Positions 1 through 6,907 of a DNA stretch of 15,364 nucleotides are shown here, piece after piece (the first letter of the stretch is position 1; every line of letters begins with the position of its first letter). The notes under the pieces are model-generated. The model was given only the letters and a program-made list of their open reading frames with translations, searched no databases and was not told where the DNA came from. A program made the translations under genes and the position numbers. This DNA is from JAWXUD01 sp044432945. GTDB taxonomy: Bacteria; Cyanobacteriota; Vampirovibrionia; Gastranaerophilales; Gastranaerophilaceae. Location: contig JAWXUD010000035.1 in the NCBI GenBank assembly GCA_044432945.1, positions 1 through 15,364 of the forward strand, in the 5' to 3' direction.

Positions 1-238
1 CCCGTCCTGTGAAGCGGTTTGCTGGAGTGATATTTTGCGTAACAATCATTGAAAGCAAAATAAAAACGGAGTGTAATAACCGCAGAACTGCCGATAATCC
101 AAGATTTTTCTTCCCTCCTCTGTCCAAGTAGGAGGGTAAGGGTGGAGGGGTTTGATTTTATTATATGATAATTAGACATATGTGTTATGAGTTAAAAATG
201 TCAATGTTACAGTTCCTTAACATTCAAAAATCCACAAT
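1..238. other. Gene-free left edge, GC-richer than the rest
   Basis: I see no convincing gene here. The first 150 bases are about 47% G+C by hand count, clearly richer than the A/T-rich DNA that follows. A + frame is open from 3 to 131 and a minus frame is open from an ATG at 182 to the edge. Neither has a Shine-Dalgarno site or a recognisable product, and both run through the G/C hairpin at 113-136. The stretch could be the remnant of a gene beyond the edge or a dispersed extragenic element. Bases 151-238 are plain A/T-rich spacer. Confidence 0.5.
113..149. repeat. G/C-rich hairpin, possible dispersed extragenic repeat
   Basis: CCCTCCT (113-119) pairs perfectly with AGGAGGG (130-136) across a 10-base loop. 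A second GGAGGG copy at 144-149 could pair with the same left arm, so two alternative hairpins are possible. There is no T-run after it, so it is not a typical intrinsic terminator. The pyrimidine/purine-rich style resembles short intergenic repeats found in many copies in some bacterial genomes, but copy number cannot be judged from one window. Confidence 0.45.
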
Positions 239-266
239 TTGCCATAATATATGTTTGTAATATTAT
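239..266 (+). promoter_or_regulatory. Candidate promoter of the symporter-ileS operon
   Basis: TTGCCA (239-244) and TATTAT (261-266) each match five of six sigma-70 consensus bases and are separated by 16 bases. The perfect TATAAT at 268-273 was not chosen, because it would start transcription beyond the GAGG ribosome-binding site at 275-278. Confidence 0.5.
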
Positions 267-287
267 CTATAATAGAGGAACAATTTT

Positions 288-1583
288 TTGAAACAATCTA
301 AACTCACAGCCCTAATATTTATTTCCCTTGTTTTGGGGATTTTGGTAGGACATTTAGCACCTGATTTTGCGGTGAAGATGCACCCGTTTGCAGAAATATT
401 CTTGCGTATGGTCAAGATGATTATTGCACCGTTATTGTTCGCAACTTTGGTTGTGGGGATTGCTGGTCATGGTGATGCTAAAAGCTTGGGTAAAGTTGGG
501 ATTAAGACTTTAGTTTATTTTGAAATTGTTACAACACTTGCCCTAATTATTGGCTTAACGGCTGGTAATCTTTTCAAGCCTGGTGTTGGTTTTCATTCTA
601 ATGTTGCGGGCAACGCTGTTGACTTGGCACAAGTTGGAATGCTTTCTACGGTCAAAGTTCATACCTCAATTGGTGAGATGGTCACTAATATTTTCCCAAC
701 AAGTATTGTTGATGCGATGGCACAAGGCGACTTGTTGCAAATCGTAGTGTTTTCAATATTCTTCGCACTCGCTATAATTGCTGTTGGAAAAAAAGCTGAA
801 CCTGTTATGAATATCTTAAATTCAATCTCACAAATTATGTTTAAATTCACAGAGTATGTAATGTATTTTGCACCGTTAGGTATCTTTGGGGCTATCGCTT
901 CAACTATTGGGGCTAATGGGTTAGGCGTTTTGAAAAATTATGCTAAAGTTATTGGGGCTTTATATTTCGCTTTGATTTTCTTTGTTGCGGTTGTATTATT
1001 TATCGCTTGTAAATTGGTTAAAATTTCGTTCAGAAGCTTGATAAGAGCTATTCAAGAGCCTGCTTTGTTGGCGTTTACGACTGCTAGTTCAGAGGCTGCT
1101 TTTCCTAAAGCGATGGAAGTTATGGAGCGTTTTGGTGTTCCTAAAAATATAGTAGCGTTTGTGATGCCTACTGGTTATACCTTCAATCTCGATGGCAGTA
1201 CGTTATATCTTGCGATGGGTGTGATTTTCTCATCACAAATTGCGGGTATTGATTTGAGTTTAAATCAACAAATAATTATGATGCTTGCTTTGATGTTAAC
1301 AAGCAAGGGTGTCGCTGCTGTTCCTAGGGTTTCTTTAATAGTTTTAGCAGGGACTTTGGCGAGTTTTAATATCCCACTTTTAGGTGTGGCTATCTTGCTT
1401 GGTATTGACCAAATCCTTGATATGGGTAGAACTACCGTTAACTTGATCGGTAACTGTATCGCTACTGTTGTAATCGCAAGATGGGAAAATAAATTTGATT
1501 ATGACAAAATGCGTGAGTTTGTGAGACTAACACGTGATAACAAACAGATTTCACAAATTGATGAAAACGAAATTAATAGATAA
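288..1583 (+). CDS. Dicarboxylate/amino acid:cation symporter (GltP/DctA family)
   Basis: This is an inner-membrane secondary transporter that takes up acidic amino acids or C4-dicarboxylates with cations. It is 431 residues, the usual family length, and almost wholly hydrophobic. The family signatures are in order: hairpin-1 serine motif TASSEAAFP (265-273), TM7 motif PTGYTFNLDGST (294-305), hairpin-2 SKGVAAVP (339-346) and TM8 GIDQILDMGRTTVN (372-385). Arg381, equivalent to GltPh Arg397, favours an acidic side chain such as glutamate or aspartate. The residue equivalent to the sodium-site Asp405 of GltPh is Asn389, as in E. coli GltP and DctA, which suggests proton rather than sodium coupling (inference). 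Translation starts at TTG, supported by GAGG at 275-278 nine bases upstream. ileS follows 30 bases downstream and is probably cotranscribed. Confidence 0.95.
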   Translation: MKQSKLTALIFISLVLGILVGHLAPDFAVKMHPFAEIFLRMVKMIIAPLLFATLVVGIAGHGDAKSLGKVGIKTLVYFEIVTTLALIIGLTAGNLFKPGVGFHSNVAGNAVDLAQVGMLSTVKVHTSIGEMVTNIFPTSIVDAMAQGDLLQIVVFSIFFALAIIAVGKKAEPVMNILNSISQIMFKFTEYVMYFAPLGIFGAIASTIGANGLGVLKNYAKVIGALYFALIFFVAVVLFIACKLVKISFRSLIRAIQEPALLAFTTASSEAAFPKAMEVMERFGVPKNIVAFVMPTGYTFNLDGSTLYLAMGVIFSSQIAGIDLSLNQQIIMMLALMLTSKGVAAVPRVSLIVLAGTLASFNIPLLGVAILLGIDQILDMGRTTVNLIGNCIATVVIARWENKFDYDKMREFVRLTRDNKQISQIDENEINR

Positions 1584-1613
1584 AATTATAAATTTAAGAT
1601 ATGAGGTTTTAGA

Positions 1614-4442
1614 ATGACTAATGAATTGAATGAAAAAGTTGAGTACAAAGATACGCTAAATTTGCCACAAACTACTTTGGCGATGCGTGCTAATGCAGCA
1701 GTAAGAGAGCTTGAAATCCAAAAGATTTGGGAAGAAGCAGATATTTATAACCAGATTTTAGATAATCGTGATAAGACTAATCAATTTGTGTTGCACGATG
1801 GACCACCGTATTTGAGTTCTGAAAAAATTCACGTAGGGACAGCGTTAAACAAAATCCTAAAAGATATTTTGTTAAAATATAAAGCTCAAAGTGGTTATCA
1901 TACGCCATTTGTGCCTGGTTATGATGGTCATGGGTTGCCGATTGAGAACGCTGTTGTTAAAAATATCAAGGGTGGTAAAAACGCTTTGACTCCTCTTGAA
2001 TTAAGAAAATTGTGTCGTGAATTTGCTCATAAGAATTTAAAAGGGCAAGAAAGTGAGTTCAAACGTTTAGGTGTGTTGGGTAATTGGGAAAAACCTTATT
2101 TGACAATCGATGCTGAGTTTGAGGCTGAACAGGTTAAAGTTTTTGGCGATATGTATAAAAAAGGTTATGTCGAAAAAGGGTTGAAACCAGTTTATTGGTG
2201 TGCAAGTTGTGAAACAGCTTTGGCTGAGGCGGAAGTTGAATATGCTGATCATACATCTACTTCAATTTATGTAAGATTTATGTTTGATGATGATGCTAGG
2301 TCTAAAATTGCTAGCTTAGTGCCTGCTGTTGAAGGAAAAAACATCTATTCAGTTATTTGGACAACAACTCCTTGGACGATTCCATCAAATATGGCAATCA
2401 GCGTTCACCCAAGATTTGACTACGTTTTATTCGAGTATCAAAATGATACCTATGTTGTTGCAAAAGATTTGTTGAATAGTTTCTTAGCTGACGTTGAATT
2501 TGATGCAGAAGAGGTTAAAATTGTAGGTGAAGTTAAGGGCGAACAATTGGAGTTGTTGAACACAAATCACCCATTAATCGCTCGCAAATCACCGATTTTG
2601 TTAGGTGAACACGTTACTATTGAAGCGGGAACAGGTTCTGTACATACTGCCCCTGGTCATGGTCTTGAGGATTATGAAGTTGGTTGCAAATATGGGATTG
2701 AGGTGTTTTCACCGCTAGATAGTCGTGGCGTTTGGGGCGAAAGCGTTCAGATTGAAGATTTGGTCGGCGTTCCTTATTATAAAGGTAATTCTATTGTTAT
2801 AGAAAAATTAAAAGAAGCTGGTGCGTTATTATCTCAAGCAGATATCAATCACAGTTATCCGCATTGTTGGAGATGTAAAAACCCTGTTATTTATCGTGCG
2901 ACTCCTCAGTGGTTTGTTAAGGTTGAAAAGTTTAGAGAACAAACGCTTGAAGCTATTAAAAATGTAAAATGGATTCCAGCAGGTGGCGAGGCAAGGATTT
3001 CTAATATGGTTGCTGGGCGTACTGATTGGTGTATTTCTCGTCAACGTTCTTGGGGCGTGCCTATTCCTGTGTTTTATTGTCAGGATTGTGATGAGGTTGT
3101 CGTTACTGATGAAACGATTAACCATGTTGCAGATATTTTTGATAAACATAGCTCTGATGCGTGGGTTGATTTGAGTGTCGAAGAGTTGATGCCTAAAGGG
3201 TTTGTTTGCCCTAAGTGTGGTAAAAACCATTTCAAAAAAGAAACTGATATCATGGACGTTTGGTTTGATTCAGGTGTTACTTGGAAAGCTGTTGTTAACA
3301 AGCGTTCTGAAGAATTAGGCACAACGCCTGTTGATATGTATTTAGAAGGCTCTGATCAACATCGTGGCTGGTTCCAATCTTCTTTGTTGACATCTATGGC
3401 AACTCAAGGAATAGCACCTTACAAAACAGTTTTAACTCATGGTTTCGTATTTGGTGAAGATGGACGCAAAATGTCAAAATCATTGGGCAATTACATAAGA
3501 CCTGATGAGATTATTAAAACTTATGGGGCTGATATCTTGAGATTGTGGGCAGCGTCTGTTGATTATAGAAACGATACAAAAATCGGTAATAATATCATCA
3601 AACAGCTTGTTGAAATTTTTAAAAAGACTAGAAATACAACGAGATTTCTGTTAGGAAATTTATTTGATTTTGACCCTGCTGTTGATTATGTTCAATATGA
3701 TGAATTGAAAAATATTGATAAATTCGCACTTCACAAACTTAATCAGTTGATAGAAAGCGTAACAGAAGCGTTTGATAATTATGAATTTTATAAATATTTT
3801 CAACAGTTACAAAATTTTGCTGCTGTTAATTTAAGTTCATTCTATTTAGATATTGTAAAAGATAGGTTGTATACAGCAGGTAAAAAGTCGCTTTCACGCC
3901 GTGCTTGTCAAACTGTTTTGTATGAGATTTCGCAAACTCTTGTGAAACTTTTAGTTCCTGTGATGCCTCATCAAGCGGAAGATATTTGGATTAGTGTTCC
4001 TGAAGTTCAAAAAAATGGTTTGGAAAGTGTGCTTTTATCAGATTGGCCTGTTGCTAATTCAAAATGGGTTGATGAGAGTTTGGAAGCTGATTTCGCTCAA
4101 ATATTGAAAGCTAGAGAAGTTGTTTCTCGTGCGATTGAACCGTTAAGAGCTGAGAAAAAAGTTGGTAGTTCATTAGAAGTTGCCGTTTACGTTAGTCTAA
4201 AAGATGACGCAGTATTAAAAGCTAATCAAGATGAATTATGTAATATATTTATCACTTCACAGGCTTATGTAACATCTGAAAAGCCAGCTGATGTGTTGAA
4301 TGAATATAGCGAAGATGATTTTACAATTTGGGTGACAAAAGCTCAAGGTCAAAAATGTGAACGCTGTTGGAAATATCGTGAATTGGGTAAACATTCAGGG
4401 CAGGAAACAATTTGTGATGAATGTTTTGACGCTATTAAGTAA
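1614..4442 (+). CDS. ileS: Isoleucyl-tRNA synthetase
   Basis: This cytoplasmic class I synthetase charges tRNA-Ile and hydrolyses mischarged valine. At 942 residues it has the size of the bacterial type with a C-terminal zinc finger. Visible parts are HDGPPY followed by the ATP signature (HVGT, 73-76), the CP1 editing domain (WTTTPWTIPSN; GTGSVHTAPGHG), the Ile-binding region (WCISRQRSWGVPIP), YLEGSDQHRGWF, KMSKS (619-623) and the C-terminal zinc site C915, C918, C934, C937. Two further CxxC pairs lie between the editing and catalytic blocks. The HIGH signature is altered: its fourth residue is Thr, and one extra residue lies between PPY and the His compared with E. coli IleRS as I remember it. 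The ATG start has GAGG at 1603-1606. There is no T-box leader; the gene appears to rely on the promoter of the symporter upstream. Confidence 0.98.
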   Translation: MTNELNEKVEYKDTLNLPQTTLAMRANAAVRELEIQKIWEEADIYNQILDNRDKTNQFVLHDGPPYLSSEKIHVGTALNKILKDILLKYKAQSGYHTPFVPGYDGHGLPIENAVVKNIKGGKNALTPLELRKLCREFAHKNLKGQESEFKRLGVLGNWEKPYLTIDAEFEAEQVKVFGDMYKKGYVEKGLKPVYWCASCETALAEAEVEYADHTSTSIYVRFMFDDDARSKIASLVPAVEGKNIYSVIWTTTPWTIPSNMAISVHPRFDYVLFEYQNDTYVVAKDLLNSFLADVEFDAEEVKIVGEVKGEQLELLNTNHPLIARKSPILLGEHVTIEAGTGSVHTAPGHGLEDYEVGCKYGIEVFSPLDSRGVWGESVQIEDLVGVPYYKGNSIVIEKLKEAGALLSQADINHSYPHCWRCKNPVIYRATPQWFVKVEKFREQTLEAIKNVKWIPAGGEARISNMVAGRTDWCISRQRSWGVPIPVFYCQDCDEVVVTDETINHVADIFDKHSSDAWVDLSVEELMPKGFVCPKCGKNHFKKETDIMDVWFDSGVTWKAVVNKRSEELGTTPVDMYLEGSDQHRGWFQSSLLTSMATQGIAPYKTVLTHGFVFGEDGRKMSKSLGNYIRPDEIIKTYGADILRLWAASVDYRNDTKIGNNIIKQLVEIFKKTRNTTRFLLGNLFDFDPAVDYVQYDELKNIDKFALHKLNQLIESVTEAFDNYEFYKYFQQLQNFAAVNLSSFYLDIVKDRLYTAGKKSLSRRACQTVLYEISQTLVKLLVPVMPHQAEDIWISVPEVQKNGLESVLLSDWPVANSKWVDESLEADFAQILKAREVVSRAIEPLRAEKKVGSSLEVAVYVSLKDDAVLKANQDELCNIFITSQAYVTSEKPADVLNEYSEDDFTIWVTKAQGQKCERCWKYRELGKHSGQETICDECFDAIK

Positions 4443-4458
4443 TTATAGATAAATTAAA

Positions 4459-4495
4459 GCAAAAAAGGCGAGTGTGAAACACTTGCCTTTTTTGC
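4459..4495 (+). terminator. Strong intrinsic terminator after ileS
   Basis: The two 17-base arms 4459-4475 and 4479-4495 are complementary apart from one G-T pair and enclose the loop GAA. The right arm carries a run of six T, and the matching A-run on the left would let it work in both directions. A smaller hairpin (GCAAG/CTTGC, 4494-4508) abuts it. It ends the symporter-ileS unit. Confidence 0.9.
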
Positions 4496-4517
4496 AAGTC
4501 TGGCTTGCCCCAGAGAA

Positions 4518-4570
4518 TTTAAAACGATTTAAAACGATTTGTAACGTTTTGTAAATGTTTGTGAGTATTT
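4518..4570 (+). repeat. Phased decamer array in the control region of the 412-residue protein
   Basis: AAAACGATTT occurs twice in tandem (4521-4530, 4531-4540), followed in the same 10-base phase by GTAACGTTTT, GTAAATGTTT and GTGAGTATTT, to 4570. Each unit ends in a T-tract, so the T-tracts recur once per helical turn, which is expected to bend DNA or display a binding site on one face. Units two and three also form an inverted repeat, AAAACG-N8-CGTTTT (4531-4550), as an operator would. Confidence 0.6.
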
Positions 4571-4573
4571 TAT

Positions 4574-4601
4574 TAAAGTTTCATGAAAATCTTTCCGTTA
4601 T
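4574..4601 (+). promoter_or_regulatory. Candidate promoter, sigma-28-like, upstream of the 412-residue protein
   Basis: TAAAGTTT (4574-4581) equals the -35 element of the flagellar sigma factor FliA. After 12 bases (11 is usual) comes TCCGTTAT (4594-4601), five of eight matches to GCCGATAA. A sigma-70 reading, with TAATAT (4603-4608) or TATAAG (4606-4611), is possible but has no good -35. The exact octamer may be chance in A/T-rich DNA. Confidence 0.35.
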
Positions 4602-4642
4602 GTAATATAAGATAACAAAATTGAAAGGAATTTTCGAAACTT

Positions 4643-5881
4643 ATGGGAATGGCAGCAAGTCAAGCAAGATTATTAAGCATAACAGCTCGTTTGTCTGATA
4701 ATGAAAACAGCGGACAATCAATTTCTTATGCTAAAATAAAATTATCTGATCAGACAGAGCAAGCTAATAACGAGTACAATGAAGCATTAAAGGCAACAAA
4801 ACTTACTGTTATTACTGGCTATTCAGATGCTGTTGCTCAATATACGGATCTTTCTTACAATTTGATAACAAGTGTAGCATTCGCTTCAAGTCAAAAGCAA
4901 TATATTGTTACTGATACAAGTGGTGCGGTTATGGTTTCAGAAAAACTTGCTGATGCATATACTGAGAGTAATGGTGATTATAATAATTTCTTAGCACAAT
5001 TGGGTTATTCTCAAGCTGATGTTACGTTTAAAAGCACTGATACAACAGTTAGTGATGAAGATAAAGAAGCTATGGAGCAAAAAATCCATGATGCTTGGGA
5101 TAATTATTTTGCTAGTGTTGGCATAGAAATTGGTGATGACGATTCTCATGATATTGAAGATCCTGATGATTATACTTTTGATGAAGTGACTGATGAAGTT
5201 GATTTAGCAAGTGATGATGTTTCGTTTAATTATGAATCATTCGGCTCAGTCGGTACGGGTTATGCTTATTATACATCAGCTGATGGTGTTGATACACCGA
5301 TAAACTTTGAGGGAACAACTCAAACGCAAAAAGATTTATATACTTACGCTTTAGCTTTGACAGAGGCATATTATAGTGAAGATATGGACTTAGATAAGTA
5401 TAATATGGCGTCAGATTCAGAGAATACACAGACCTTAGCTTATTATAAAAATTTATATGATGAAATGACAACTAATGGTTATTTTGCTTATACAGATGAT
5501 TATAGTAAAGCAGATGCTAGTAATAATTATAAATATATTTCAGATTCATCATTTTCACCAGAAAATGACATGAGTACATTTGAGAGTATGCTTCAATCAG
5601 GAGAATTGGCATTATCTTATTATAATGTTACTGATGATGTATTTGAGTCGACTTCAATTACTGAAGATGTTTCGATTTTAGAGGTATCTGATGATACAGC
5701 GATTGCGTTGGCAGATAGTGATTATACGCAGGCTTTGACAGAATTGGAGTATAAAGATGCTCAATATGATATGGAGTTAGCGAGTTTAGATACGGAGCAT
5801 AGCTCTTTACAGACAGAATATGATTCAGTAAAAGCTGTACTTGATGAGAATATTGAAAATTCGTTTACGATATTCAGTTAA
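4643..5881 (+). CDS. Flagellin-like-architecture hypothetical protein (MAASQAR family)
   Basis: I cannot assign a function. The 412 residues contain no cysteine, no signal peptide and no membrane segment, and are strongly acidic and rich in Asp, Ser, Thr and Tyr. The N-terminal 65 residues (MGMAASQARLLSITAR onward) and the C-terminal 65 (including LQTEYDSV and ending SFTIFS) look helical, heptad-forming and well conserved in type. They enclose a low-complexity acidic centre with many Tyr (about 115-340). Conserved helical ends around a variable centre without Cys is the plan of flagellins and other filament or secreted rod proteins, so a surface or secreted structural role is an inference. 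I associate this N-terminus with multi-copy proteins of gut Melainabacteria (memory, unchecked). The start has AAAGGA at 4624-4629, 13 bases away, rather far; Met3 is an alternative. It is a single-gene unit between two terminators. Confidence 0.85.
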   Translation: MGMAASQARLLSITARLSDNENSGQSISYAKIKLSDQTEQANNEYNEALKATKLTVITGYSDAVAQYTDLSYNLITSVAFASSQKQYIVTDTSGAVMVSEKLADAYTESNGDYNNFLAQLGYSQADVTFKSTDTTVSDEDKEAMEQKIHDAWDNYFASVGIEIGDDDSHDIEDPDDYTFDEVTDEVDLASDDVSFNYESFGSVGTGYAYYTSADGVDTPINFEGTTQTQKDLYTYALALTEAYYSEDMDLDKYNMASDSENTQTLAYYKNLYDEMTTNGYFAYTDDYSKADASNNYKYISDSSFSPENDMSTFESMLQSGELALSYYNVTDDVFESTSITEDVSILEVSDDTAIALADSDYTQALTELEYKDAQYDMELASLDTEHSSLQTEYDSVKAVLDENIENSFTIFS

Positions 5882-5936
5882 AAAAAAGAATTCCAAAAAT
5901 TTAAGACTTTTCCCCCTATTATTTTTTACGATATTG

Positions 5937-5963
5937 CCGTTTTGAAAAAAACGGTTTTTTTTT
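5937..5963 (+). terminator. Intrinsic terminator after the 412-residue protein
   Basis: CCGTTTT (5937-5943) and AAAACGG (5948-5954) form a perfect 7-bp stem around GAAA, followed by nine T (5955-5963). The promoter of tmk overlaps it. Confidence 0.85.
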
Positions 5964-5971
5964 GCTATAAT
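5942..5971 (+). promoter_or_regulatory. tmk promoter, extended -10, embedded in a terminator
   Basis: TGCTATAAT (5963-5971) is a perfect extended -10 element. TTGAAA (5942-5947), 18 bases upstream, matches five of six -35 bases and consists of the stem end and loop of the preceding terminator. Transcription would start near 5978, at the first base of the AGGAG ribosome-binding site (5978-5982), leaving a leader of only about 16 bases. Confidence 0.7.
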
Positions 5972-5993
5972 AAGAAAAGGAGATATATTTGTT

Positions 5994-6608
5994 ATGAAAA
6001 AAGGAATGTTTATAACTTTTGAGGGTGCTGATGGTTGTGGTAAGACTACGCAATTAAAATTGTTGGCAGAGTATTTAGTTCAAAAAGGTTATGATGTGGT
6101 TATCACTCGTGAGCCTGGAGCTGTGGGTTTGGGTGAGAAAATTAGAGAAATTTTGTTGAATTATGAGGGTGAAGTTTCTAGTCGTGCTGAAGCGTTTTTG
6201 TTTTTGGCTGATAGAAGTCAACATATTGATAATTTAATCAAGCCATCAATCAATCAGGGAAAAATTGTTTTGTGTGATAGGCACACTGATTCGACTGTTG
6301 CTTATCAAGGGTATGGTCGTGGACAGGATTTGGAGCGGATTAGGTTGTTGAACGAAATCGCTGTTGATAATGTTGTACCTGATTTGACGTTTGTTTTTGA
6401 TATTGACGTAGAAACTTCAATGTCACGTGTTGGAAATGAAAAAGATCGTATGGAAAGTGCGGGGGTTGAGTTTCATAATCGTGTGCGTGATGGATATTTG
6501 AAAATCGCTAGTGAAAATACTCGCAGAATTAGGGTGTTAAATTCTGCAAGATGTATTGAAGATATCAATAAAGAAGTTGTGCAAATTATGGATAAGTTTT
6601 TAGGATAA
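5994..6608 (+). CDS. tmk: Thymidylate kinase
   Basis: It phosphorylates dTMP to dTDP with ATP in the cytoplasm, an essential step towards dTTP. At 204 residues it has the normal length. Visible motifs are the P-loop GADGCGKT (11-18), the dTMP-binding REPG (39-42), DR (95-96) followed by HTDSTVAYQGYGRG, and a basic lid around RVGNEKDRME (145-154). The P-loop has no basic residue at its variable positions while the lid has Arg and Lys, as in the E. coli-type enzymes. The start follows AGGAG (5978-5982) by 11 bases. It stands alone between its own promoter and a palindromic terminator. Confidence is high. Confidence 0.98.
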   Translation: MKKGMFITFEGADGCGKTTQLKLLAEYLVQKGYDVVITREPGAVGLGEKIREILLNYEGEVSSRAEAFLFLADRSQHIDNLIKPSINQGKIVLCDRHTDSTVAYQGYGRGQDLERIRLLNEIAVDNVVPDLTFVFDIDVETSMSRVGNEKDRMESAGVEFHNRVRDGYLKIASENTRRIRVLNSARCIEDINKEVVQIMDKFLG

Positions 6609-6648
6609 TAAAAAGGGGATTGAATATATTCAATCCCCTTTTTATTAT
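6605..6648. terminator. Bidirectional terminator, 44-bp perfect palindrome
   Basis: The sequence from 6605 to 6648 equals its own reverse complement, centred between 6626 and 6627. AAAAAGGGGATTGAA on the left pairs with TTCAATCCCCTTTTT on the right, so either strand yields a G/C-containing stem followed by a T-run. It includes the tmk stop codon and serves both tmk (+) and the convergent DUF378 gene (-), whose stop lies 10 bases further on. Confidence 0.92.
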
Positions 6649-6657
6649 GTAAATTTA

Positions 6658-6855
6658 TTATTTGTTTTCAGCAACAACTGTGACTACTGAAACTATTGCA
6701 GAAATACCGACTAAATTATAAACAATTCTTGTCATCATTGTCATGTCACCAAATAATGTTGCGACTAGGTCAATGTTGAAAAATCCGACTAGTCCCCAGT
6801 TTAGTCCGCCTATAATAACTAATATATAAGCAATTGATTTTAGGGTGTTGAACAT
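6658..6855 (-). CDS. DUF378 family small membrane protein
   Basis: This 65-residue inner-membrane protein has two hydrophobic segments (about 6-26 and 42-61). The family hallmarks are LNWGLVG (18-24) in the first helix and VYNLVG (45-50) at the start of the second. DUF378 proteins (for example B. subtilis YuzA) are widespread and of unknown function. The ATG start has TAAGGAG (6869-6863) seven bases upstream. It lies 52 bases downstream of the MlaA-hydrolase gene on the same strand and may be transcribed with it. Confidence 0.93.
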   Translation of the reverse strand: MFNTLKSIAYILVIIGGLNWGLVGFFNIDLVATLFGDMTMMTRIVYNLVGISAIVSVVTVVAENK

Positions 6856-6872
6856 GGTTTATCTCCTTATTT

Positions 6873-6904
6873 TTTATTTTTAAATTGTAATTTATTTTTA
6901 AATT
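6873..6904. repeat. 14-bp A/T direct repeat between two minus-strand genes
   Basis: TTTATTTTTAAATT occurs at 6873-6886 and again at 6891-6904, separated by GTAA. It lies just upstream of the ribosome-binding site of the DUF378 gene. The composition is simple, so it may be meaningless; a role as promoter-flanking A-tracts is possible. Confidence 0.4.
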
Positions 6905-6907
6905 TTT

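Noticed and set aside
1..182. Partial gene on the left edge (open + frame 3-131, open minus frame 182-1)
   Set aside because: Both run through the G/C hairpin, lack ribosome-binding sites, and give low-complexity peptides with no family resemblance.
268..273. Perfect TATAAT as the -10 of the symporter promoter
   Set aside because: It would start transcription after the GAGG ribosome-binding site at 275-278; the TTGCCA/TATTAT pair just upstream fits better.
1584..1613. T-box or other leader regulator for ileS
   Set aside because: Only 30 bases separate the symporter stop from the ileS start, too short for a T-box, and the 200 bases before the symporter show no T-box sequence.
2829..3322. Minus-strand frames inside ileS
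   Set aside because: They are antisense shadows of conserved IleRS catalytic sequence.
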